A stretch of 21,163 nucleotides of DNA from a virus: the IMG/VR virus record IMGVR_UViG_3300030117_000477, positions 1-21,163 of that record, one strand, 5' to 3'. The number at the start of each line of letters is the position of its first letter. The first letter of the stretch is position 1. This document shows positions 8,414-14,611 of the stretch, in pieces. A model generated the notes under the pieces. That model did no database searches, was not told the DNA's origin, and saw only the letters and a program-made list of their open reading frames with translations. The translations under genes and the position numbers were made by a program.

Positions 8414-8672
8414 GAACCTCTTGGCTTCTTCTTCTAGACTCTTCACGTTTTACTTTCTCCAACTGTTTAGCATAGGCAAAGTTATATCCTCTCTGCCACT
8501 CTCTATGTTGCATGGTGTTAGACGGATAAGGACTAACTGTTGCTATAGTTTTTACACCTTTTACATTCTTGATGTATTGTTTACCTCTAAAGGCATTTAT
8601 ACCACGTTCATACTGAATACGTAGTGGTGCATCATATTTACTTAGATTTGGGTTTCTCTTCTTTCTTTTCAT
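8403..8672 (-). CDS. RMF-like (ribosome modulation factor-like) protein
   Basis: An 89-residue, strongly basic protein. It parallels E. coli ribosome modulation factor: the start MKRKKR compares with MKRQKR, ERGINAFRGK with QRGYQAGIAGR, and SPYPSNTMQHREWQRGYNFA with the CPYQTLNQRSQWLGGWREA region. About a dozen extra residues lie between the second and third blocks, and a charged tail follows. RMF dimerises 70S ribosomes into inactive particles, so a phage copy could act on host ribosomes, but relatives of this fold are also reported in other roles. I chose the ATG at 8672 because AGGAG lies eight bases upstream; a TTG at 8690 overlaps that site. It overlaps its upstream neighbour by 35 bases. 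Confidence 0.55.
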   Translation of the reverse strand: MKRKKRNPNLSKYDAPLRIQYERGINAFRGKQYIKNVKGVKTIATVSPYPSNTMQHREWQRGYNFAYAKQLEKVKREESRRRSQEVHAE

Positions 8673-8883
8673 CTTCCTGTCTCCTTTCAAAATATTTTGT
8701 TATCATTGCTAGTCTGTCATCAAACTGAGCAATCTTTTCTATCTCTTTATCAATAGTTTCCTGTATGTCTGAATGCTCTCCTATACCTACAGTCATTCTT
8801 AAATATACTTCTACGTTTGCTATGTGTCTATTTATATTACCTATATAAAAAGACTTCAATGCATTTAACATTATGTCTCTCAT
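8638..8883 (-). CDS. Small helical phage protein, unknown function
   Basis: An 81-residue, soluble, helical protein with charged residues throughout and a Lys/Glu-rich tail (RRQEDEKKEEKPKSK). No recognised domain. The N-terminal half (MLNALKSFYIGNINRHIANVE) is amphipathic and may pack as a helical hairpin with the second half. The ATG at 8883 is supported by AGGAG six bases upstream, inside the last codons of the nuclease-like gene. Its end overlaps the start of the RMF-like gene, so the two are probably translated together. Function unknown. Confidence 0.6.
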   Translation of the reverse strand: MRDIMLNALKSFYIGNINRHIANVEVYLRMTVGIGEHSDIQETIDKEIEKIAQFDDRLAMITKYFERRQEDEKKEEKPKSK

Positions 8884-8884
8884 A

Positions 8885-9292
8885 CTACTCTCCTTTAAAT
8901 GGCTTAATTACATCAGAAGAAAATAACTTATCAAGTTTTAGTAAATACATTTTTGATGCGTTATGGTCTCCACCTGATACACTACGTTTGTAATCTAAGT
9001 TATCTATTAACTTTCTTAGATTCTCCACACTAAATACAAGTGTACAGAATACATTATCTCCTATGCATAGATTATGAAACCAATAGTCTGCTTCCGTTGC
9101 GTTGATGCCACTAGGCTTACCATATGATTCATATTCTATCGCTATGTTTCCTGTCTTCTGCCACTTGTCTCTTTCACTTTTAACTTCTATCTTTTTGTCT
9201 TGCAACATATTAGCCACAAGTTCTTCTCTGACTTTGCCATATTCTAGGTCAATGTCAAATTTCTTTCTGTCTTCTACTGATGGTGATAACAT
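8885..9292 (-). CDS. Putative PD-(D/E)XK-type nuclease-like protein
   Basis: A 135-residue protein with an N-terminal helix (LEYGKVREELVANMLQ) leading into IEVKSE, where E36-V-K38 matches the ExK half of a PD-(D/E)XK active site. It is followed by a strand-like segment (TGNIAIEYE) and TEADYWFHNL, a layout seen in small restriction-like nucleases. The upstream acidic residue of the motif is not clear (candidates E24 and D32), so catalysis is uncertain. AGGAG eight bases before the ATG at 9292 supports the start. The gene overlaps the end of the upstream membrane protein by 38 bases. If active, it may help degrade host DNA or process recombination intermediates; this is inference. Confidence 0.5.
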   Translation of the reverse strand: MLSPSVEDRKKFDIDLEYGKVREELVANMLQDKKIEVKSERDKWQKTGNIAIEYESYGKPSGINATEADYWFHNLCIGDNVFCTLVFSVENLRKLIDNLDYKRSVSGGDHNASKMYLLKLDKLFSSDVIKPFKGE

Positions 9293-9509
9293 ATCTAATC
9301 TCCTTTATAATTAATATTAAAGTTAAGAGAGCAATACAATAAAAGTATTCTTCAATCATGCTACCCTCAAGTGCTTCACTACCCACGATACCTGCAAACA
9401 CTAAGGTAAGCAGGTATGCAAGGATAGGAATTAAGACTATAGCATTAACTAGCCTCAATGTCAACGACTTCACATACACCTGCAGTACAGGCGAGTTCTT
9501 TGCTACCAT
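9255..9509 (-). CDS. Small two-segment membrane protein
   Basis: An 84-residue protein with two hydrophobic segments, about residues 21-43 (LVNAIVLIPILAYLLTLVFAG) and 56-72 (YFYCIALLTLILIIKEI), and a basic C-terminal tail (ISRRQKEI). I prefer the ATG at 9509 to the TTG at 9530 because AAGAGGA lies eight to nine bases upstream of it. That start overlaps the last 65 bases of the ribonucleotide reductase gene in another frame, so the first 20 or so residues share DNA with the reductase's redox-active tail. A later non-ATG start would remove this overlap, and I cannot exclude it. Function unknown. Confidence 0.5.
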   Translation of the reverse strand: MVAKNSPVLQVYVKSLTLRLVNAIVLIPILAYLLTLVFAGIVGSEALEGSMIEEYFYCIALLTLILIIKEIRYVITISRRQKEI

Positions 9510-11376
9510 TTGTCGTATCCTCTTTCTCAAAGTCTTTTAGTTTACTCCAATCAATAGCCTTTGGCATAGTCTTCATGAGTTCCTTGTACTCATTCTCATC
9601 TATATCTTGATAAGGAGCTTGTTTATATGTATGCTCACTAAAAGGTAAGAAGGATATACCTGATACTTCATTAAAGTTTTTGTATACCCATGCACCTACT
9701 TCCATCCACTCATCATCTTTAACAGAGATAGTAACAGATGGTTTATGCTCACACCAATGCCTTTGAAACATTAGCCAATAATCTAACTGTTCTATGGCAG
9801 TCATTGCAGTTCTTGTGATAGCACCTATAGGTGACTTCATAGGAAAGCTAAACACAGATACACTCTCAGGCTTAGTAATGTCAGGCTCTATAGGTATACC
9901 TGCTTCTTTCATAAACTGTGTAAGTGGGTCTTTGTTATCTCCACGTACAGTTCTAATGTAATAATCATTATGTCTAGCATGAATACCTGATGCACTATCC
10001 ACTAACTGCGATACAGTTCCTGATGGTTTGATACAAGTAATTGCAGTTGACTGTGGTATACCTAAATCACTAGCAATCTTTTTATTAGTTTCAACTGCAA
10101 CTTCTTTTAGTTCCATTAGCATTCTTTGTAAAGGTTCTTTTGTACCATTATTAAGAAGATAACAATCTAATATACCTGTAAGAGACACACCTAGTAATCT
10201 TTCTTCTTCTGTATTTTCTTTCCATACTTTTCTAAGATATTTAAACTCTGTAAGAGTAGATTGGAATGTGCCTAATATGGTAGCGAGTCTAACCTTTTCT
10301 TTCAGAATATCTAAATGGTCTGCTTCTCTACAAACAACTTCAGTAAGATTACAGAACTGATAAGGTCTAAGTATAATCTCACTACATGGATTGCAACCAA
10401 AAGCATAATCTGATTTACGTCTACCATTCTCTTCTACTTTTTTCTTAGCAGACTTACGATTAAATATACCACGTTCTCCTGACTTAGATTCGTACAAAGC
10501 TAACCACTCTCTCATGAATGTGCCCATGTCAGGCTTACCCTTATAAGCTACAGAGTTATTGGCTAATGCTCTATGTCCTTCATTCTCCCACCATTGACCT
10601 GATTTTGCGTGTCTCATTTGGTCATCATTAAGATTAGATAGACTAATTAGTGCAGAACGTCTGACACCACCTACAACTACAACTTCTCCTATCTTACACA
10701 TGATGTCATGGCACTCAATAGGATATAATCTTCTTCCTGCTGCTTTTTTAAATATAGAAATACAAAAGTTATATAAGTCAACTAGAGGTTGAGGACCTGA
10801 TGCTCTACCACCAAATGTTTTAAGTCTTGCACCTGCAGGTCTAACCTGTGATACATCAAGAGATGGTATCTGTCCTACATATAACATAGCGATAAGTTCA
10901 CGTAAAGCTCTTGCCCATCCGGGTCTGCTATCTGCAACTGTAATTACTGTAGTGCTTTTCTCAAAGTGTTCATTAACTGTAGGTAACTTATCTACATTCT
11001 CTCTTTCAACAGAGAAACCTACACCTGTGCCACACATAAGTATGTACATACATTCATCAAAAGAACGTGGACTATCTACAGGTATATAACTACAATTATA
11101 TCCTGCAACATGGCATCTGTCTAGTGCTACACCTGCAGTCATTAATGCTCTCATACTAGGCATAGTTCCTAATGATAATATAGAATCATTTAGTTTTTCT
11201 CTTAATGCTTTGGTTAAAACGTAACCATGCTTCTTTTTCAAGTGATTTGCCATGTAGTCAAAATATCTGTCTACAGTTTCACTCCAAGTTTCTCTTCTTT
11301 GCTCATCATCTTTCCATCTTGCATATCTAGAAAGAGCAATAAAATTCTGATAATCAGTTGGTAAATAGTTTTGCAT
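9445..11376 (-). CDS. nrdJ: Adenosylcobalamin-dependent (class II, monomeric) ribonucleoside-triphosphate reductase
   Basis: A 643-residue enzyme that reduces ribonucleoside triphosphates to dNTPs with coenzyme B12, supplying phage DNA synthesis. Active-site residues align with Lactobacillus leichmannii RTPR: C95 in YNCSY (C119), the thiyl cysteine C331 with N329 and E333 in CNPCSE (C408, N406, E410), C342 in QFCNL (C419; the 11-residue spacing is identical), and the C-terminal redox pair C630/C635 in ACTAGVC (C731/C736). Other family patches are CGTGVGFSVE, VVGGVRRSALI, LLGVSLTGILD and CIKPSGTVSQL. At 643 versus 739 residues it is compact, about 50 residues shorter between the first cysteine and the thiyl cysteine. 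GAGGAG precedes the ATG. The class II enzyme needs no oxygen but does need B12 from the host. Confidence 0.93.
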   Translation of the reverse strand: MQNYLPTDYQNFIALSRYARWKDDEQRRETWSETVDRYFDYMANHLKKKHGYVLTKALREKLNDSILSLGTMPSMRALMTAGVALDRCHVAGYNCSYIPVDSPRSFDECMYILMCGTGVGFSVERENVDKLPTVNEHFEKSTTVITVADSRPGWARALRELIAMLYVGQIPSLDVSQVRPAGARLKTFGGRASGPQPLVDLYNFCISIFKKAAGRRLYPIECHDIMCKIGEVVVVGGVRRSALISLSNLNDDQMRHAKSGQWWENEGHRALANNSVAYKGKPDMGTFMREWLALYESKSGERGIFNRKSAKKKVEENGRRKSDYAFGCNPCSEIILRPYQFCNLTEVVCREADHLDILKEKVRLATILGTFQSTLTEFKYLRKVWKENTEEERLLGVSLTGILDCYLLNNGTKEPLQRMLMELKEVAVETNKKIASDLGIPQSTAITCIKPSGTVSQLVDSASGIHARHNDYYIRTVRGDNKDPLTQFMKEAGIPIEPDITKPESVSVFSFPMKSPIGAITRTAMTAIEQLDYWLMFQRHWCEHKPSVTISVKDDEWMEVGAWVYKNFNEVSGISFLPFSEHTYKQAPYQDIDENEYKELMKTMPKAIDWSKLKDFEKEDTTNGSKELACTAGVCEVVDIEAS

Positions 11377-11541
11377 TCATGTCTCCTCTGTTACTACCTT
11401 TATGTTTTTAACTTTCACTCCTTCTATTTCGTGAAAAGTCTCATGGATATATTCTTCCATCTCATCATCTACTCTGCCATCTGCAGGAATAGGATACTCC
11501 TCTGCATCTATGTGCAGAGTCATCATTATCTTAACTTTCAT
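11377..11541 (-). CDS. 54-residue conserved small phage protein
   Basis: A small gene with ATG at 11539-11541 and TGA at 11377-11379, directly adjacent to the reductase start. The product begins with a strand-like MKVKIMMTLHID, has an acidic middle (AEEYPIPADGRVDDEMEEYI) and a second strand near the end (VKVKNIKVVT). I remember very similar short proteins (MKVxxMMTLxID...P...D) near replication genes of other marine phages, with no known function. It overlaps the end of the DUF3310 gene by 11 bases. The ribosome binding site is weak (AGAGAAAG). Position, codon pattern and resemblance support a real gene. Confidence 0.65.
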   Translation of the reverse strand: MKVKIMMTLHIDAEEYPIPADGRVDDEMEEYIHETFHEIEGVKVKNIKVVTEET

Positions 11542-11848
11542 CTTTCTCTAACACATCAATTAATTCATTGAGATACCATTGTGCTTTTTTTAAATCCTCT
11601 ACACCATTCTTGTATCTGTATCTCCAAAGATACTTCATAATGTTACCTTGTAAATAATATTCAAACCCATCATCTGTCATAGCCTTGATAGCTTCAATAG
11701 TCTCTATACCTGCTTTATTATAATGTGGTGGACTATTAACCATATCCATAGTTTGATTGTGGTCTGATTGTTCTTGTGCTTGTTTTTTAATCATCTCTTC
11801 GTATACCTCTCCGTATCTTTTTCTTAATGCTTCTCTGTACATTCCCAT
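11531..11848 (-). CDS. DUF3310 family protein
   Basis: A 105-residue protein. After a charged N-terminal helix, residues about 37-100 carry the DUF3310 signature: VNSPPHY, then GIETIEAIKAM, GNIMKYLWRYRYKNGVEDL, and AQWYLNELI. The family is widespread in phages and often labelled nucleotide kinase-like; its activity is not established. The all-helical pattern with paired acidic and basic residues recalls MazG-type nucleotide hydrolases, but I do not see that motif clearly. The ATG at 11848 overlaps the upstream TAA (TAATG) and follows AAAGGA. Placement just upstream of the ribonucleotide reductase fits a role in nucleotide metabolism. Confidence 0.8.
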   Translation of the reverse strand: MGMYREALRKRYGEVYEEMIKKQAQEQSDHNQTMDMVNSPPHYNKAGIETIEAIKAMTDDGFEYYLQGNIMKYLWRYRYKNGVEDLKKAQWYLNELIDVLEKDES

Positions 11849-12198
11849 TATGTCGTTTCCTTTTTAAAGTCCACATGAATTACATTACCACCATCATCTT
11901 CTAGTGTCAACTTATCTTTATGCTTTGGATAATCTAACATCTCTTCCATAGGTAAATACTTCTCTGCTAACTTTTCGGCAGCTTCTCTAAATACTTTATT
12001 GTCTTCCATCAAAGGTATAGATGAACATACCTGTCTAGTAAAATGTAACATACCCTCAAAGTCCTCATCATTCAGAGTATTCCGTTCATCTAAGACAACC
12101 TTTACAGATACTTCTCCATTCCATCTTTTATTTTTAGTAAGGTGTGGTTTTATGACTATTACAAAGTCATGTGGTGCTATTTTATGCTCTAATTTCAT
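11848..12198 (-). CDS. Conserved phage protein, unknown function
   Basis: A 116-residue soluble protein. The first part looks like alternating strands (HDFVIVIKPHL, NGEVSVKVVLD), followed by a helix (DEDFEGMLHFTRQVCSSIPLM), another helix (FREAAEKLAEKYL), and a final strand (GGNVIHVDFKK). I do not recognise the family. AGGAG lies eight bases before the ATG at 12198, inside the last codons of the endonuclease I gene, and its stop overlaps the DUF3310 start. It is probably part of the same nucleotide-metabolism and recombination block. Confidence 0.6.
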   Translation of the reverse strand: MKLEHKIAPHDFVIVIKPHLTKNKRWNGEVSVKVVLDERNTLNDEDFEGMLHFTRQVCSSIPLMEDNKVFREAAEKLAEKYLPMEEMLDYPKHKDKLTLEDDGGNVIHVDFKKETT

Positions 12199-12201
12199 AT
12201 A

Positions 12202-12672
12202 TTATCTCCTTATTTTTTTGTTAGGAAACACAATAAACTTTGGGTGTTTATTCTTTCCTATTTCTTTTATCCACTCTTCAGGTATAATTCTATCGTGGAA
12301 TCTAAACCCATACTTTATACACCACTCTGCATACGTTGACTTAGCACCTTTACGTAACTTCCTTCTGCTATTTTCAAACACAAATCTAATGTCTAGTTTT
12401 GGATGTTGTTTCTTTATCGCTAAATGTTTTCTCCTATCAATAGCTAGAAACCTACCTTTAGTCTCTATAATTATGCCATTGTAAAGCACAAAGTCAGGGG
12501 TATAGGTACGATAGCACAAGTCTTCCCATTGTATCTTTATAGATTCATAGTCAAACTTACACTTTTGTTCTTTTAAGTAGTCTGATAGCTTATGTTCAAA
12601 ACCACTCCTATACCCATGCTTTATTGCAATCCTGCGTACAGAATACGGAGACACTAGAGTAGTCTTCTCCAT
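12202..12672 (-). CDS. T7-type endonuclease I (Holliday junction resolvase)
   Basis: A 156-residue protein (T7 gp3: 149) of the branched-DNA endonuclease family, which resolves four-way junctions and helps break down host DNA. Visible features are GFEHKLSDYL with E26 (T7 E20), TPDFVL with D60 (T7 D55), and IIETKG with E70 and K72 (T7 E65, K67; the 10- and 2-residue spacings are identical). Then come RKHLAIKKQHP, IRFVFENSRRKLRKGAK, YAEWCIKYGFRF and IPEEW, all typical of the family. The start is uncertain: ATG at 12672 (chosen) or GTG at 12690, six codons earlier. Neither has a perfect ribosome binding site. It overlaps the upstream coiled-coil gene by 19 bases. Confidence 0.88.
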   Translation of the reverse strand: MEKTTLVSPYSVRRIAIKHGYRSGFEHKLSDYLKEQKCKFDYESIKIQWEDLCYRTYTPDFVLYNGIIIETKGRFLAIDRRKHLAIKKQHPKLDIRFVFENSRRKLRKGAKSTYAEWCIKYGFRFHDRIIPEEWIKEIGKNKHPKFIVFPNKKIRR

Positions 12673-12893
12673 CCTGAGAAAGGACTCCACTCATACTCTG
12701 AGTTATATGAACTATAATTTACTCCTAAAGCTTTCATCTCTTCTCTTACTGCTTCGTCTGCTAACTTTTTAGCTTCCATAGCTTCACGTAAACCTTTAGT
12801 TTTCATTTCACGAAGAGTCTTCTTCGCTTCTGCTAGTTCTTTTTCCATAGAGTCTATGTCCTTTTGCAGGTCTTCTATTTTTTTATCTGTCAT
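12654..12893 (-). CDS. Small coiled-coil protein
   Basis: A 79-residue protein whose first 55 residues form one long charged helix (KIEDLQKDIDSMEKELAEAK and onwards) with clear heptad spacing, ending in a short aromatic, Ser-rich segment (YSSYNSEYEWSPFSGW) and RRLL. It likely dimerises or bundles. Its ATG overlaps the exonuclease stop (TAATG), and its end overlaps the endonuclease I start. Lying between two nuclease genes, it might be an accessory or regulatory subunit, but nothing in the sequence shows this directly. Confidence 0.6.
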   Translation of the reverse strand: MTDKKIEDLQKDIDSMEKELAEAKKTLREMKTKGLREAMEAKKLADEAVREEMKALGVNYSSYNSEYEWSPFSGWRRLL

Positions 12894-13639
12894 TATTTAA
12901 CACTCCATATTTTATTTGCTTCTTCTTTCATACCTGACCATAACCAAGAGTCAAGGTTAGGATATATAAGAGAAGCTAACTCATGCTTATCATCACTGAT
13001 AGACAAAAACTTCTGTATAGAAAGAGCTACCTTACGTAACTGTTTCTTATACAAAGTTAAATTCTTTAGTGTAAACTTCTTATGTTCCTTTGGGGTAGCA
13101 AAGAATAAGTCTACACTACTTTTAGGATATGCCATAGAATATAAAGCCATCTGTCTTTTTTGTGCTTCAGTAGGTCTTGTTGGCATCCTTGTAGATGTCT
13201 TTAAGTCTACTATCTTGCCTTTAAATCTGAAGTCAATATATCCCATAATAGGCACAGGCATATCCTCGATTTGAACTTCAACCTTTTCTTGATATGCTTC
13301 AAGGTCTTTGTAGTCAAAGTTCTCATCAATTATAGTGCCAAAGTCTTTGAGTAACTTCTTTTCTTTTGCAGTCTTTATATCTCCCAAGTCAATACCTGAC
13401 TCTGCACAGAGAGACATAAACTTTACATCCAAAAGATTATAATCAAAGACCCCTTTTTCGTACTTGTCTGCAAGTACAAATTCAGTAGCAATACCCCTTA
13501 CTGCACTTGCACCACTTGAAGATTTAATCTTAAACAAGTATCGTGCCACCCATAATGACGTATCATTAATGTAGGTATTTATACTACTAGGTGACAAGTA
13601 GTTTATACCATGTGCTTTGAAGGGGTTATTGCTTCGCAC
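12893..13639 (-). CDS. PD-(D/E)XK exonuclease (RecB/Cas4-like)
   Basis: A 248-residue protein of the RecB/Cas4-type nuclease group. The start LSPSSINTYINDTSLWVARY is the usual opening helix of this family. E53 in RGIATEF, D136 in MGYIDFRF, D145 and K147 in IVDLKTS, and the QMALYSMAYP helix form the recognisable active-site set (motifs I to IV). Such proteins trim DNA ends for recombination or degrade host DNA, filling the place of T7 gene 6 exonuclease. No Cys cluster for an iron-sulphur centre is evident, unlike many Cas4 proteins. It begins exactly where the putative ssDNA-binding protein ends and runs into the coiled-coil gene with a TAATG overlap. Confidence 0.82.
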   Translation of the reverse strand: MRSNNPFKAHGINYLSPSSINTYINDTSLWVARYLFKIKSSSGASAVRGIATEFVLADKYEKGVFDYNLLDVKFMSLCAESGIDLGDIKTAKEKKLLKDFGTIIDENFDYKDLEAYQEKVEVQIEDMPVPIMGYIDFRFKGKIVDLKTSTRMPTRPTEAQKRQMALYSMAYPKSSVDLFFATPKEHKKFTLKNLTLYKKQLRKVALSIQKFLSISDDKHELASLIYPNLDSWLWSGMKEEANKIWSVK

Positions 13640-14547
13640 TATGCGTTTTCCACTTCAATAAAGTTATCCTCTGCACTAACAATACTGTCAACTGCTTTGG
13701 ACATATCTTCATCGACAGACTTTTGAGAAGCCTGTTCATTCCACTCTGAAACTATGTACTGATTATAGTTCTCTATCCAAGATAGAAAATCTGCAAACAT
13801 AGTTTGGTCTGTATCAGATAAACTAATCTTCTCTGATAAGTTTAAAGTGCTAGTAGGCAAGTAGAACTGACTACCATTAGGTAATTTTCTAGCTTCAGTA
13901 GCTAAACTAATAGTGTGTTGCACAGGAAGTGCTTTCATCTTAGCTAACTTTGTAAAGTTACTACCTATAGTTTTGAACGCATCTCTATTATCTATCTCCC
14001 ATATAAATGGAGTAGTTTCAAACGCAATCTCTTTACCTTGAGCATCAGTAGCATCATGTAAATCTACTAAACCAAATACGACTCTTACACGTTTAATCTG
14101 CTTAATTAAATCTTTAGTCTTATCAGGTAATGCATCAAAGTCTTGAATCCATCCTGCAGGTTTTCCACAGTTAAAACCACCTTGGTTATCCTTCAAATCT
14201 TTATTAAGATTATCTGCCATAACTGTCTTATGATATACACCCAATGGCTCTCCTGCTTTTGCAGACATATTCTTAACAAACCTTTTATACATATATCTTT
14301 GCATGAAAGGTCTGATGGTAGCAGTCTTACCATATAAGATATTACCCTCAGGTATATCTAATTTGTAAGTGCCACCCTTAACTAGAATCTCATCACCCTC
14401 TATGATAGGGGTGTGTTGTATTCTAAATCTAGGTAACTGTTGAGTCTTCTTCTCAGTAGAGGAAGAAGTCTCGTTGGCTATACCCATAGCCTTTGCCATA
14501 GATTCATAATTATTAGTGTCTATGGTCACTAGGTTTGCTTCAGTCAT
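13639..14547 (-). CDS. Putative single-stranded DNA-binding protein
   Basis: A 302-residue protein with an alternating-strand core (about residues 40-240) and a long acidic C-terminal tail ending in FIEVENA. An acidic tail is typical of phage ssDNA-binding proteins such as T7 gp2.5, where it recruits polymerase and helicase-primase. A single NCGKPAGW patch is seen but no full zinc motif. It lies between the DNA polymerase and an exonuclease, as ssDNA-binding genes often do. I recognise no diagnostic OB-fold motif, so the call rests on size, acidic tail and neighbourhood. AGGAG eight to nine bases before the ATG supports the start, and a strong promoter-like sequence lies 36 bases upstream, making this the first gene of the downstream transcript. 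Confidence 0.5.
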   Translation of the reverse strand: MTEANLVTIDTNNYESMAKAMGIANETSSSTEKKTQQLPRFRIQHTPIIEGDEILVKGGTYKLDIPEGNILYGKTATIRPFMQRYMYKRFVKNMSAKAGEPLGVYHKTVMADNLNKDLKDNQGGFNCGKPAGWIQDFDALPDKTKDLIKQIKRVRVVFGLVDLHDATDAQGKEIAFETTPFIWEIDNRDAFKTIGSNFTKLAKMKALPVQHTISLATEARKLPNGSQFYLPTSTLNLSEKISLSDTDQTMFADFLSWIENYNQYIVSEWNEQASQKSVDEDMSKAVDSIVSAEDNFIEVENA

Positions 14548-14582
14548 ACATTTTCTCCTTTCTTATTTTAAAATGTCTCATA

Positions 14583-14611
14583 GTTATATCAGTTAATATC
14601 TTTAGTGTCAA
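14583..14611 (-). promoter_or_regulatory. Sigma70-like promoter
   Basis: Reading leftwards, TTGACA (14606-14611) is followed by exactly 17 bases and TATAAC (14583-14588): a perfect -35 and five of six bases of the -10. The -35 lies in the last codons of the polymerase gene and the -10 immediately after its stop, in the 41-base gap before the ssDNA-binding protein gene. Expected transcription start is near 14576, giving a leader of about 29 bases that contains AAAGGAG. This would let host RNA polymerase express the recombination and nucleotide genes independently of the polymerase-helicase-primase transcript. Confidence 0.6.

Noticed and set aside
11999-12484. 161-codon plus-strand frame with hydrophobic stretches
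   Set aside because: It is antisense to two well-supported minus-strand genes, including endonuclease I, so it is a shadow.
13663-13691. Second promoter-like pair on the minus strand (TTGACA, 17 bases, GATAAC)
   Set aside because: It lies within the coding end of the ssDNA-binding protein gene, and the -10 matches only four of six bases. A chance match is likely in AT-rich sequence, so it is not listed as a feature.
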